From Ascoidea rubescens DSM 1968 (lineage: Eukaryota; Ascomycota; Saccharomycetes; Ascoideales; Ascoideaceae), in NCBI RefSeq assembly GCF_001661345.1, contig NW_017962924.1, positions 310,001 to 374,000 on the forward strand: a stretch of DNA of 64,000 nt, in the 5' to 3' direction. Positions 1 to 11,008 of the stretch are shown piece by piece (the stretch's first letter is position 1; every line of letters starts with the position of its first letter). The position numbers were made by a program, and so were the translations under genes. The notes beneath the pieces are model-generated. The model was not told the origin of the DNA. It made no database searches and saw nothing but the letters and a program-made list of their open reading frames with translations.

Positions 1-152
1 CTATAGTTAAGGCCGGGCATGTTGCTTCTCCAGCTGTTTCTGCTTCCCGGCCCCCGGATACAGAAAAAGATTTGCCTTTCGAAGTGCTTGGAAAAGCAAT
101 GCTATTGTGTTGTGAAAACTATATATATACGTAGACCATCATTTGATGTGCC

Positions 153-2939
153 TCAGCGTTTTTTGGAAAGACTTTTAATCTCTGCTTCGCTGCTTTCAAT
201 GACTTTGGTGCTTTCAGAGATCTTGTTGGCCAAATGGCTTACTCTTGTCTTGAATTCCTTGTTGTTAACTGCATACCCCAATCCTTTGATCTCATCTTCC
301 CATGTTTTGATTCTGTTCACCTCGAATTTGATTAAATTGGTCAAATAGGAGGTTTCCAACACATTATATATTTTTTGGTCGTTCACAATGTTGTTGAAGG
401 CTGCTCTCAATAATGGTTTTCCCGGTTTAATCTTATCAATAACACCCCTATCTTTGACTATTCGGATCAAATTCTCTCTTTCCAACTTGGATAAAACCTC
501 AATTGAGTTGCTCTTGAATAATGGCAAGTGATAGACCTTAGAATAAGGGATAGCCTCTTCTTCCGATAATAATTTGATTATATTCCATGCTTGAGCTGAC
601 TCAAGTAAATTGTTATTCCGTATTATAAAAATTTGTGTCACTTGTTCAGCAGTCTGTTTGATCATTTCATCCAATGCTTGTTTGGGTAATTCTCCAGACT
701 TTACTCTTCTTACAAATGCTTGTAAATCTAACATTCTACCACCGATAGGTCCTAACGCATCATCTAATTCAATCAACTGATATCTTGGTATTCCAAATCC
801 ACTCTCAAATTTTTTATTGTTGATACCTGTATTAATACCGTTATTACGAATATCATCAACATGTTTGGAACTGCTGCCATTCATTAATTGATTCAAAACA
901 TACTCTCTTGAAGAATCGGTTGACGCATCTTCTAAAGTCGAAACCTTAAACACTTGATTTGGTAATGAATCTGCTAGTAATTGTAAACTGCTAACATCCT
1001 CGGTTAAAAATATAACTTGTGCAAGGTTCATTGAAACTAATAGGGCTGCCCAATCCGCTATCTCTTTATAAACAAATGAATAGTTATCGGATTTAGACAA
1101 AAATCTATCAATAACAATTATGGGCTTTTCTTCTGGATGCTGTTGCAAATAATCTTCTTCTTTCAAATAACTCATTGATAAACTATTGTCATTCGCACTC
1201 CTATTCCCATTCCTATTTAGATTGATTTTATTACCAATGCCGCTTTTGACCAATGGTCTTTTTGATGTTTTATCATAATTTTTTAATGAAATCTTTCGAA
1301 TCGCCATCATTGTTGAGTTAAGCATCGCTTTAAATTGGTTCTCTACTGTTTCTGATAATCCGCTTTTACTTCCTGTAAAACCCTGAACACCTAAATCAAT
1401 CATCTTGTTTATTGAATTTAACCAAGAAAACTCTGGGAAATAACCAATTTGATCGGCAAAGTTTGATATAAATTGTCTTGGTCTTCTGGATTTGACTATC
1501 TTATCCAAATCAATATATAATACATTGTCTTTATCCTTTAAGGCATGTTTAATAACCATTTCATGTTTACCTCCGCCTCTTGGGCCTTTTACTACAATAA
1601 AAGTGTTAACATTTTCAGATAACCATAATCGTAACTCTTGAATTTTGCTAATTCTTTCCGGCCATAGTTGTTTTGTATGATCAATTTCATAGTCATCTTG
1701 TAAATTTATCATATTTTGAATTGATGATATAGTTTCTTTAGTAATTTTGGTAATATAACTGAAAATAAAATTATTTTCAGCATTGTTTAGTACTTTACGA
1801 TATCTTTGGGTGATTTTTTCTTCTATAAACCATTCCCGGATTGGATCAAATATCATCACAGCAAATGTAGCCAATACAGCTATTAAAAATGGAATTGAAA
1901 TCTTTGTATGGTTCATAAATGCATCTTTTAGAATATTGTGAGTTATGATTTTTTCATATTTAATATGAATTACGGTATCGTTTAATTTTAACCCAGTTAT
2001 ACAATTTTTGGCGCAGATAGCTGATCGAATTCTATTAAATATAACAAAGGCAAACTTGGGAAATTCTTTATTTGATGGAGATGATGGAATGATATCAATA
2101 ATTTTTCCATATCTTCTAAACAATTGATATAAATCTTCTTCTGATAGCTCTGGGCCTTCAAATATCACTTTCAATTTGAATGTTGGATATCTTCTTAAAT
2201 CTTCAATCCATGGGGAACCTTTGACTGGATAAACATATGGTCTTGGTAAAATCTTGTTTAAAATTCCTTCACTATTGTAATTTATACAGTTCTTTTGAAT
2301 TTGTTGATTGAATTCGGCGATTGATATGTAATTTGGTACTTGAAATTTAACAAATGCACCACCATCTCTTTTTAGTGGAGTAAAAGAAGTAATTTTTAGA
2401 TCTGAATTGAGAAGCCTATTAGTTGTTGGAACTAGTGGGTTTTCCACTTGATTTTTATCCTCGATATTTGCTTGATCCTTATCGGCACCCTTAATGGTAT
2501 CTTTGGTTGTATCTTTGATGGTATCAGCTGTAATTTCACTAGTGTCCTTTTTTGGGTTAGAAGATAAGTTTATTATATGCTTTTGAACGCTTCTGTGTGA
2601 TTTCAAATTGGAAAAGATAAAAAAGTTTAGATATTTCCTAAAGTCATATTTTCTTTGATAAAAAGGATAAACATTGTCAAAAAACAAAAGGGTTTCATGT
2701 TCTGATTTCTGAATGACTCCGGTTTTCTCGGTGCCTTCGAATTCTCCGGTTTCAGTGTCTTTCTTTAGCACTTCGTCAGAAATAAATCTTCGTGAGCCTG
2801 TTTGGAAAAGTTGGTGATATTGGTATAACTGGGGAAGTTGGGGATGTTGGGATAGTCGGCTGACTGATCTGAGGAAGGCTGATTTGTTCAGGAGATAGCA
2901 ATGGCCAGTATGGGGATATTTCTTAACAATAGCGAGCAT
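153..2939 (-). CDS. YME2: Mitochondrial escape protein 2 (Yme2/Rna12)
   Basis: Mitochondrial inner-membrane protein linked in yeast to mitochondrial nucleoid and DNA maintenance. The 928-residue product shows the family layout: a basic, hydroxylated amino end suited to mitochondrial import, an RRM-like domain at about residues 253-330, one membrane segment at about 347-364, then a P-loop NTPase-type domain with GPRGGGK near residue 451. I start at the ATG at 2939. The frame stays open 39 codons further upstream, but that stretch is hydrophobic and non-conserved and runs into the divergent promoter. It diverges from SRV2 across about 300 bp. The identification rests on remembered similarity to the whole Rna12/Yme2 family. 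No lesion is visible. Confidence 0.93.
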   Translation of the reverse strand: MLAIVKKYPHTGHCYLLNKSAFLRSVSRLSQHPQLPQLYQYHQLFQTGSRRFISDEVLKKDTETGEFEGTEKTGVIQKSEHETLLFFDNVYPFYQRKYDFRKYLNFFIFSNLKSHRSVQKHIINLSSNPKKDTSEITADTIKDTTKDTIKGADKDQANIEDKNQVENPLVPTTNRLLNSDLKITSFTPLKRDGGAFVKFQVPNYISIAEFNQQIQKNCINYNSEGILNKILPRPYVYPVKGSPWIEDLRRYPTFKLKVIFEGPELSEEDLYQLFRRYGKIIDIIPSSPSNKEFPKFAFVIFNRIRSAICAKNCITGLKLNDTVIHIKYEKIITHNILKDAFMNHTKISIPFLIAVLATFAVMIFDPIREWFIEEKITQRYRKVLNNAENNFIFSYITKITKETISSIQNMINLQDDYEIDHTKQLWPERISKIQELRLWLSENVNTFIVVKGPRGGGKHEMVIKHALKDKDNVLYIDLDKIVKSRRPRQFISNFADQIGYFPEFSWLNSINKMIDLGVQGFTGSKSGLSETVENQFKAMLNSTMMAIRKISLKNYDKTSKRPLVKSGIGNKINLNRNGNRSANDNSLSMSYLKEEDYLQQHPEEKPIIVIDRFLSKSDNYSFVYKEIADWAALLVSMNLAQVIFLTEDVSSLQLLADSLPNQVFKVSTLEDASTDSSREYVLNQLMNGSSSKHVDDIRNNGINTGINNKKFESGFGIPRYQLIELDDALGPIGGRMLDLQAFVRRVKSGELPKQALDEMIKQTAEQVTQIFIIRNNNLLESAQAWNIIKLLSEEEAIPYSKVYHLPLFKSNSIEVLSKLERENLIRIVKDRGVIDKIKPGKPLLRAAFNNIVNDQKIYNVLETSYLTNLIKFEVNRIKTWEDEIKGLGYAVNNKEFKTRVSHLANKISESTKVIESSEAEIKSLSKKR

Positions 2940-3236
2940 GGTAAGCAGCAGTGGATCGTGGTGTAACAGGCACTCCAGAGACAATTGCAGCACAAGAAAC
3001 AAACTGGAGCTGGGTCCATCAGCAATGGAGCAATAAAGGAATAAAGAATAAAGCAAAGAAAGCGATTATCACTCCTCCACCACCGGAACACGTGGTATGG
3101 GCCGGATCTTCTCCTTCCACGTAGGCGCTTTTCTCTTCCTCCTCTTCTTCTCCTTCTTCTTCTTCAGAGGCATCTTCATCAACAGTACCAGAATACGTTT
3201 TTTGCTTGCTACAAGCTCCAGTACTACTCAATTGCC
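2940..3236. promoter_or_regulatory. Divergent promoter YME2/SRV2
   Basis: This 297 bp head-to-head interval must hold the promoters of both genes. It is more GC-rich than the surrounding DNA and contains a palindromic CACGTG (E-box, Cbf1/Pho4-type) at 3089-3094, followed by a pyrimidine-rich run on the plus strand. The assignment of the E-box to a factor is inference. Confidence 0.5.
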
Positions 3237-5029
3237 ATGTCTGAAAAAACAAACTATAGCATCCAAGGACTCAGTCTTGTTACACTTTTAAAGAGGTATG
3301 GCACTTTGTTTTTCAACTTATTCTGACCCTAAAACAAAAACTAACATTCACATTTTATCTCAGACTCGATGCTGCTACTTCTCGTTTAGAAGACATTACA
3401 ATTTTTCAAGAGGAGGCTTTTAAAAACTCTCAATCGTTAAAATCAGCTTCTCCAGCAGCTGCAATTCCCGAACATCCCCAACCTGTCTCAAAAGACTCGG
3501 CATCTACAAAGACACCTCCAGGCCCTACTGATGTTTCGTCTGTTGCTCCTGATTCTTCAACTTCAACTTCAACTCCCCAGACAGCCTCAATTGCTAAAGC
3601 GGTTCCCTCACCTCCTGTTTTACCTACTGTCGAGGAAAAAACTGTTTCTTTATCAATTCTAGACTTTGAATCTTTCATTTCTGATTTTATTGAGCCTTTA
3701 GTCTCAATATCGAAAAAAATTGATCCAATTGTGTTTGATCAGGCCAATTTATTATTGCAGGCTTTTAAAGCCGAATTGAAGTTCCTTCAAATTGTTATAA
3801 AATCAAAGAAACCTGACCCAACTAAACCAATTTTTGCTGAAACCTTACAACCAATCAATTCAGAAATCGAAAAAATGATTGCTTTAAAGGATAAAAATAG
3901 AACTTCAAAGTTTTTCAATCACTTGAATACTATAGCTGAAGCTGCACCAGTTCTTGGTTGGGTTTGTGTGGACATTCCAGTCGCCTTCATTCCAGAATTC
4001 AAAGATTCTTCTCAATTTTGGTCCAATAGAATAATGAAAGAATATAAAGATACAGACCCAATCCATGTTGAATGGGTTAAAACCTTTTCACTGATTTTTG
4101 GCAATTTGAAAAATTATGTTAAAAAATATCATATGAATGGGTTGGCCTGGAATGCAAATGGCTTGTTCTTCGAAGAAGCCATAAAGGCTGTTGAAGAAGA
4201 AAACACTCCCAAACCACCCAAACCAGAACCTACTCCTGCTGCAGCTGGTGGCCCTGCACCCCCACCACCTCCAATGCCACCTGCTTCACTTTTTGAAGTT
4301 GAAGCTACTCCTCAACAAGAGACTGGTATCAATGCTGTTTTTTCAGAATTAAACAAAGGCGAAGATATAACAAAGGGACTTAGGAAAGTTGATAAATCAG
4401 AAATGACACATAAGAATCCCTCATTGAGAGCTTCATCTGTTGTATCAACCAAAAAGACCCCTCCACCTGCTCCAAAAAAACCCTCTTCTTTACTTTCCCA
4501 TTCTTCGGCTTCAAAATCTGTACCATCAACTCCACCTGCCAAAACTAAAAAACAACCAAAAAAGGAATTGGTTGATAGTAAATGGACGATTGAAAATATT
4601 TCAAATGATCATACAATTGAAATTGACGGAGAAATGTTTCAGTCAATATTTATTGGAAAATGTTCAGAAGTTACAATTCAAATCCATGGAAAAGTCAATG
4701 CAATCACAATTAGCGAGTCCGATAAAATCGGATTGGTGGCTGATACTTTAGTCTCTGGAATAGATGTCATTAAATCTAGTCATTTTGGAATTCAAATTAT
4801 CAATACCTGTCCAATGATTTCAATTGATAGTTCAGACGAAGGCTCGGTTTATTTGCCAAAAACAAGTTTGAACACTGAAATATTTACAAGTCAAACAACC
4901 GGATTGAATGTTAACATCCCAGATGTAAAAGATTCTGATGATTATAATGAAATTCCTGTTCCTGAACAATTTAAGCATACATTTAAAGATGGAAAGATGG
5001 TCAGTACAATCGTTCAACATTCTGGTTGA
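3237..5029 (+). CDS. SRV2: Adenylyl cyclase-associated protein CAP, spliced
   Basis: CAP binds adenylyl cyclase through its amino end, recharges and severs actin, and binds actin monomers through a C-terminal CARP beta-helix. I read join(3237..3295, 3364..5029), 574 residues. Exon 1 gives a start MSEKTNYSIQG and the splice restores RLDAATSRLEDIT, the family's conserved N-terminal helix. The donor is GTATGG, the branch is AACTAAC and the acceptor is CAG. Then come a Ser/Pro/Thr linker, the helical folded domain (about 145-310), a polyproline segment near 317-326 and the CARP domain (about 425-574). Without the intron the protein would lose about 140 residues. Residue 263 is one of the rare CUG codons. 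It sits where, from memory, animal CAP1 has Ser. Confidence 0.95.
3296..3363 (+). other. SRV2 intron
   Basis: This 68-nt intron has donor GTATGG at 3296, branch-like AACTAAC at 3339-3345 and acceptor TCTCAG ending at 3363. The join is at phase 2 (AG|A gives Arg) and continues the reading frame without a stop into the conserved RLEDIT motif, which is strong internal support. Confidence 0.92.
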
Positions 5030-6244
5030 ATCTAGTATTTTTGTCATTAAGCTTTTATTATGATTTACCTTTTTTTTAGTTATTTACTCGTTCATTTATT
5101 TATCTATGTATTGATGTTAGAAAGTTGAATTTATTTTTTTTTTTATATATTTTTGTTTTTCTCATAATAATAAAGGTTGATTAACCTATATTCATTTTCT
5201 TTTCTAGCCTTTCTGGTTTTGTAACTGGATGGTTGCTATAATGTAGATAAGTTTCTCAACTGAAACATTGAAATTTGGGTTGGTAAAAAAGAGGTATATA
5301 AACAATCCAATCATTCATCTAGGCTCTGTTACAATAATTGATAATTCCAGTGGTTGTGATATTTTTAGCTAGTGATTGGTATTTATCTGGCTCCATTTTT
5401 TTTAGCTTGGATATTCAGTCCTTTCATTGATTTTAATAATGTTTTCAACCAGAAAAGTTACTATCATTGGGCTGAAATACTACTATCATCTGCTTCGATT
5501 CATAGCCATGAAACAGTTTTTTGTTATTCTGCTTTCGTTGTCTTAAACAGTATTACAATGAGGCTCTGAATCAAGTTTAACTAACATCGGGCTAGGAATT
5601 TCATGATGCCACATCAATAAAACAGCATAGCTTAGCAGTATAATCATCAGGTACCTTTGGCTTAATTCAGAAATACTGAGCCGAATTCTCAATCACCGAA
5701 AAATACACATTCACATGCATAGATCTGCAAGAGTGCATGTATTAGACATTAAACACCGAACCTGGCTGTTTGTTTTGCTGATAACGATTTTGTCTGCACA
5801 CCAAAGAATAGACACTATCGCCATCCAGACGTGTGACTGTTTTGTCAGTTACTCTGCCGGGTACTGGAACCAAACAGATGGAGATACCATAAAATCGCTG
5901 GCTAACCAAAAGTGGCGAGTTTTCCCCAGCAAATCCCATTCGATGGCATATGCAGGAACATGCATACAGCCCACAGCCAGCGCGAGTTCTGACCTAGAAC
6001 CACGTGCTTCGGCGGCGTTGTTCATTTTGGCAGCAGATCAAAATGGGTTTTGTTGGCTTCACTGCAACTTCTACATTTTGTTGATGCTTTGCTTCTTCTG
6101 CTTCTCCCTCTTCTATCCCACACCCCAGCTGTTTCCGTAAGACTTCTGCTATTTCACTTCAAAACACACTTTCTGGCTCATTTGCTTTGTTGAAGCTCAC
6201 TTTTCTTATTTTCTCCTTGCCTTATCTCCAATACCCTCTTGAAT
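5030..6244. other. Intergenic, SRV2 3' end and GCS1 promoter
   Basis: No gene is supported in these 1.2 kb. The first 150 bases are T-rich with TATATA-type elements fitting SRV2 3'-end formation. A CACGTG E-box lies at 6001-6006, 239 bp before the GCS1 start, in a locally GC-richer patch (about 5,800-6,140). The open frames here lack family features and coding-like composition. Confidence 0.5.
6001..6006. promoter_or_regulatory. CACGTG E-box upstream of GCS1
   Basis: Palindromic CACGTG, the core bound by Cbf1/Pho4-type bHLH factors, 239 bp before the GCS1 start codon. It is one of seven such sites I found in 5' intergenic DNA of this window. Function is inferred only. Confidence 0.35.
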
Positions 6245-7465
6245 ATGTCTGCAGATTGGACTGTTGATCCTGATACAAAAAGGAAGTTGCTCATTTTGCA
6301 AAAAATCGGTTCAAACAAAAAATGTTTTGACTGTTCTGCACCAAATCCACAATGGGCCTCGCCAAAATTTGGTATCTTTATTTGTCTTGAATGTGCTGGA
6401 ATCCACAGAGGTTTAGGTGTCCATATATCCTTTGTTAGATCAATTACCATGGATCAATTTAAAAATGATGAACTACTAAGAATGCAAAAGGGCGGCAATC
6501 AAAACTGTGCAGAATACTTGAAAGAAAATGGTATTAATTTAAATTGGGATGCTAAAAAGAAATTTGATAATCCTGTTGCTGAGGATTATAAGGAAAAACT
6601 AACTTGCGAAATTTCAAATAAACCATTTGTGAAAAAATCACATTCCAATTCCAGTAACTCCAGTTCAGCTTCAAACATACCATCAAGCTCTATCAATAAT
6701 AATTCTCCAATAGGCTCTCGCAGAGGAACTCCAACTTCTTTTTCAAACTCTGCATCAAACTCAAATGCAAACCTCAATTCTTTCTCAAACAACCCAAATA
6801 ATTCCAACAGTTCCAATCAAATTTTGTCTGCAAATAAGCAAAGAAATGAAAACTATTTTGCTTCTTTAGGTGCCAGAAACGAGTCTCGCCCTGAAAATTT
6901 ACCTCCCTCTCAAGGTGGGAAATATTCTGGTTTTGGTAATACTGCTGCTCCAAAAACTCAATCTTCTTTATCGACTTTATCGTTTGATAACTTGCAAAAA
7001 GATCCTCTCGGTACTTTGACTAAAGGTTGGGGCTTATTTGCTTCATCGGTAGTTAAATCTGTTAATGAAGTCAATGAAAGTGTTATAAAACCAAATTTAC
7101 ACACCTTACAAGAAAAAGATATAGCTAATGAAGCTAAAAGAGCTGTATCTCAATTTGGTTCAAAAATTCAAGATGTTCAACGTAGTTTCAATCAAAATAA
7201 TCAAATTAATCACAATAACAACATCAATTCGAACCAATTTGCTTTTAGAACTCTGAATAAGAAAAATGAAAATAAATTTGGAAAATTGTTCGATGATTTA
7301 GGTGAAGAACAAAGTTTAATGCATGATAATAATGGTGATAAATTGATTGAGCCTGCTTTCGGTTTACAAAAACCAAGAGAAAAGACTAATTTACAAGGCT
7401 TATCTGGCGGAAGAACTGTTCAAAAAAAGAAAAGAGATGATTGGGACAATTGGGATAATTTTTAA
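6245..7465 (+). CDS. GCS1: ADP-ribosylation factor GTPase-activating protein
   Basis: GCS1 stimulates GTP hydrolysis by Arf1 at the Golgi and so controls COPI coat release. The 406-residue product opens with the ArfGAP zinc finger (Cys27, Cys30, Cys47, Cys50) and the arginine-finger region HRGLGVH (Arg55). It continues with the Gcs1-specific block [15 protein letters not shown] Ser/Asn-rich linker follows, then an amphipathic segment around GWGLFASSV that resembles the lipid-packing-sensor region, and an acidic/aromatic tail ending DDWDNWDNF. The ATG at 6245 gives [11 protein letters not shown], matching the family start; the frame is open just two codons further upstream. A CACGTG lies 239 bp upstream. 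Similarity to Gcs1 is clearer than to the paralogous Glo3 or Age families. Confidence 0.95.
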   Translation: MSADWTVDPDTKRKLLILQKIGSNKKCFDCSAPNPQWASPKFGIFICLECAGIHRGLGVHISFVRSITMDQFKNDELLRMQKGGNQNCAEYLKENGINLNWDAKKKFDNPVAEDYKEKLTCEISNKPFVKKSHSNSSNSSSASNIPSSSINNNSPIGSRRGTPTSFSNSASNSNANLNSFSNNPNNSNSSNQILSANKQRNENYFASLGARNESRPENLPPSQGGKYSGFGNTAAPKTQSSLSTLSFDNLQKDPLGTLTKGWGLFASSVVKSVNEVNESVIKPNLHTLQEKDIANEAKRAVSQFGSKIQDVQRSFNQNNQINHNNNINSNQFAFRTLNKKNENKFGKLFDDLGEEQSLMHDNNGDKLIEPAFGLQKPREKTNLQGLSGGRTVQKKKRDDWDNWDNF

Positions 7466-9100
7466 TTATTAAAATCAGACCTTGTCATTATTATTTTTTC
7501 TTATTTTATCTTTTATTTTTTGTTTGTTTAATTTTGTTTATTATTTGATTTTATTTTAATTTGATTTTAATTTAATATTATCTATTGCATTTTTCTTTTG
7601 CTTTAAACTTTTTTTCCTGTTTTTTTTTTCTTTATTTTTTATAACTCAAAACATATTTAATTTTAATTTTAATTCTCAACTTTATTTTTCTATTTCCCTT
7701 TTCTATTTTCTTTTTTTTAATGATCTTATCTTCAATTTTGTATTACTTAATGTTTTTTTTCTAGAAAATCATAGTCAAAAACTGTTGAAAAGCATTGATC
7801 AATTAAATTAAATTAAACTAAATTAAATTAAATAAATTAAAACAAAACTAAAATAAAGTAAACTTTAAAAATAAAAAAAATAGAAAACTCTTTTTCAACT
7901 AGCAATAATAGTTATAAATAACGAGAAAAATTCAGATAAAGTTTTAAAGTCTTCCTTCAATAGAAAATTATACTATATACAAATATATAGATAAATAAAA
8001 ATTATAAAAAATAAACAAATCAATATAAATTTAAATTTTAATAAAGAAAAAAACAGAAAACAAAAACAACTAAAAAGAAAGAGAAAGGGAAAAAAAAAAA
8101 CAACAAATAAAAAAAAATTGATTGCAAAAAAAATATGAATTAATTAAATAGCACAGGAAAATTTTAACAAAAAAAATTCACAATCTAAAAAATATGGTTA
8201 ATAATAAAAGTAGTAGAATAAAGTGAAATAAACTAATTTATGGAAAAAAAATAATGCAAACTTATAAAAGGACAACAAAAGATTGAAACAAAAATTAAAT
8301 CATATTTTTTATAAGTTGATGATTATTTTTTTTTGTTGTTTTTGCTTTGAGTTTTTTTGTTTTTTTTGTTTTTTCCTCTTTATTTTTTATGATTTGTTTT
8401 TCTTTCAATTCTTAAAGGGATTTAGAAATCATTTTTTAGAGTTATTGAAATATCTTTTGAATTCTTTAATTTTTTTTTTTCATTTATTAATAATAACTAA
8501 AAATCATCAAAATTATTAAACCAACGAAAATATTGATATAATACCGGCACAAGATACAAAAACAGGTAGACAGATAAATATAAGTGAAAAGATAAATAAA
8601 GTAAATATAATCAAATATAAGTAAATAGGTAAATAAGTAAATAAACATTAAGAAAAGAAAAATGACAATTTAGATCAATAAATATACACAAGATTAAAGA
8701 ACATCATTAAGATTGTGTGATGAATTGATTGTTTGAGCTATAATAGGACAAAAGAAATAAGGATTAAAAGTTAGAAGAAACAAAAACAGAAAAAGATGTA
8801 CAAAAAACAAAAGATTAAAGAATCAAAAATGAACAAAATGAAAAATGACAAATAAAAATAATAATCAAAATCAAAATTAAAATTAGGATTAAAGATAAGA
8901 TTAAAGATAAAATTATTATTAGAATTTTGTTTTTTTGTTTTTTTTTTCAATATTTTTTAAAAATTTTCAAGTGTATAACTTTTTTTTTGATGTTTTTTTT
9001 TGGTTTTTTTGGTTTTTTGGATAAATTTTTTTTTTTCGGATTTTTTAATTATTATTAATTTTTTTTTTAAAAAAAAAGGATTTTGTTAATCAGTTATTAG
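7466..9100. other. Long convergent intergenic, strongly strand-asymmetric AT DNA
   Basis: These 1.6 kb lie between the 3' ends of GCS1 and URE2. No gene is supported. The plus strand switches in blocks: T-rich (about 7,480-7,760), A-rich (about 7,800-8,280), T-rich (about 8,310-8,480), purine-rich (about 8,540-8,910), then T-rich (about 8,920-9,080). Short imperfect repeats of AATTA (about 7,800-7,850) and AAGTAAATA-like units (about 8,590-8,646) occur. A 78-codon open frame at 8,283-8,519 is Phe/Leu-rich T-tract translation and is not credible. Confidence 0.5.
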
Positions 9101-10210
9101 TTATTCATCACCATTTAGAGCTCTAATGACAGCAGGTCTTCTCATCATATATTTTGTCCATTTGTAAACTTCTGGAAATTCAATTTTTATGTTGATACCA
9201 ATTCTATCAACGACATTATTCCAAGGAACAAAACTCAAGTCGGCTATAGTGATATGATCACCAACCAACCATATTGGATAGTCGAAGAATCTTGATTGAG
9301 ATATTGGTGTTCTGCCACTTGAATAGTCAGCAGCATTTTCTATATCTAGTTCCATGATCAAGGCTTCTCTTCTTTCAGCAAGGGCCATTTCGACGACACC
9401 ATAAACTCTTCTAACTTCATCAGTGTATCTTTCGACGGCAGAGGGAACAGACTGGGAATGGAAGTATCTAAAATGTAGGGCTTGACCTATCATTGGAGAG
9501 TGGCCCGAAGTCTGGAAGAATAACCAAGATAAGATTTGAGATTTTTCAGATAAATCGTTTGAGTATAGTAGACAGTTGTGGTCGCCGGAAAAGTTTAATT
9601 GGATGTATTTTTCTACTAGATATAGGATAATTGAACCAGATTCCCATATAGCTAGGTTATTGTTTGAGTGGTCTATTATGGCAGGTACTCTTGCATTTGG
9701 GTTGATTCTAACGAATTCTGGGGCTCTTTGTTCGCCGTTGTTGAAATCTAGGAAAATTGTTTTGTATTTGAATTTTAGTTCAGATAGGATTATGGCGACT
9801 TTGAAACCATTTGGAGCAGAACGATGAGAAAATAAGGTGATGCCATCAGGAGGAGGGTTTTGGAAAAACTGGGAGATTCTTGATTGAGGATGTTGCAGTA
9901 TTAATAATTGTTGTTGTTCTGAGGATATTATGCTGTTTATGTTGTTTATATTGGGGTTGTTTGAGTTGTTGTTGTTGTTTATTAGCTGTTGTTGTTGTTG
10001 AGATATATGGACGTTTTTAAGGGCAGAGGATAGGTTTGATACAGTTGTAGGGTTAGTCTGCTGGTTATCAGAGGGGCTGTTGTTATTGGAGGGATTGTTG
10101 GAAGTATTGGTGATGTTATTGGGGGGAATTCTGTCGCTGTTGGGATTGTTGGGATTGTTATTATTATTATTGTTGTTGTTATTGTTGTTGTTGAAAATTT
10201 GATTTATCAT
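9101..10210 (-). CDS. URE2: Ure2-type nitrogen catabolite repression regulator
   Basis: Ure2 holds the GATA activators Gln3 and Gat1 in the cytoplasm on good nitrogen sources. It has a glutathione-transferase fold and, in S. cerevisiae, a prion-forming head. The 369-residue product has a C-terminal GST-like domain (about 113-367) with signature blocks LFSHRSAPNGFKV, INPNARVPAIID, WLFFQTSGHSPMIGQALHFRY and AERREALIMELD, close to S. cerevisiae Ure2. The amino third is Asn/Gln-rich with a 13-Asn run from residue 7. The conserved short motif SNLSSALKNVHI sits at residues 58-69, about 50 residues deeper than in S. cerevisiae. The ATG at 10210 is the only credible start. No lesion is visible. Confidence 0.96.
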   Translation of the reverse strand: MINQIFNNNNNNNNNNNNNPNNPNSDRIPPNNITNTSNNPSNNNSPSDNQQTNPTTVSNLSSALKNVHISQQQQQLINNNNNSNNPNINNINSIISSEQQQLLILQHPQSRISQFFQNPPPDGITLFSHRSAPNGFKVAIILSELKFKYKTIFLDFNNGEQRAPEFVRINPNARVPAIIDHSNNNLAIWESGSIILYLVEKYIQLNFSGDHNCLLYSNDLSEKSQILSWLFFQTSGHSPMIGQALHFRYFHSQSVPSAVERYTDEVRRVYGVVEMALAERREALIMELDIENAADYSSGRTPISQSRFFDYPIWLVGDHITIADLSFVPWNNVVDRIGINIKIEFPEVYKWTKYMMRRPAVIRALNGDE

Positions 10211-11008
10211 TTTGAAAAGGTTATGAGGAAAGAAAGAGGTTGCGAGTAAGTAGAATTAGGTGATATATATGAGGATATGTACGAGGCTAGGACAAGCAGG
10301 AGTAGTAATGAGAAGAAACGACAACAAAAAAGTGAAAAAAAGCAGTGGAATATGAGATGGATAGAATAGGAGATTGGAATCAGTAGAAATAGGTTGGAAT
10401 CAACAGAATCAAAATGAAATAAAAAGAGTTGTAGATTGGAAAACAGAGAGATGAAAATAGGAAAACGAACAGAAATTTTTCTTTTTCCAGATTAAAATTT
10501 TATTTTGAGGAAAACTGCAGAGGAGGAAAAGGGCAGAATGGGAAGGTTTTGTTTGTCTCTCAGGGCTCAACGTCAGGAAAAAGAGATAACAGAGGCAACA
10601 GAGATAACAGAGGCAACAGAGGCAACAGAAGAAGATGGAGGCGGTAGTAGAGGAGTAGCAGAAGCAGCAGAAGCAGTAGAAGCAGCAAAGGCAGAAAAGG
10701 CAGCAACAGAGACTGGAGGAGCGAGAAGTTGCAGCAGAGGCGTTTTAAGCAGGAAAAGAACGAGAAGAAGAGGAATATAAAGAGAAGAAGAAGAGAAGAA
10801 GGAGAAGCAGCAGCAGCACTACCATCATTCAGGGGCACGTTCCGGCGGCAGAGGCAGCAGCGGCAGCAGCAAACCCCCGGCGCTTAATTAGTTGCCTGGG
10901 TGGCGAAGAAGGGGCTGGAGGAAAACGAAACGAATCAAAAGAACCAAATTGAAGGAATCAAATCAAAGGAATCAAAGGGATCAAAAGAATCGTATACAAC
11001 TACAGAGC
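10211..11008. promoter_or_regulatory. URE2 promoter region with purine- and GC-rich island
   Basis: About 800 bp between the URE2 start and the stop of the cyclin gene, both on the minus strand. The half next to URE2 is A-rich. From about 10,500 to 10,910 the plus strand becomes GC-richer and purine-rich, with degenerate GCAGAAGCAG-like repeats. Open frames here have a repetitive Glu/Ala or Leu composition typical of simple-sequence translation. No gene is called. Confidence 0.45.

Noticed and set aside
153-3056. Longer YME2 start at 3056
   Set aside because: The extra 39 residues are hydrophobic, non-conserved and lie in the divergent promoter with SRV2. The Met at 2939 gives a plausible mitochondrial presequence.
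5372-6140. Frames of 65 and 141 codons before GCS1
   Set aside because: No family similarity. They span the GCS1 promoter and mix AT-rich and GC-rich segments.
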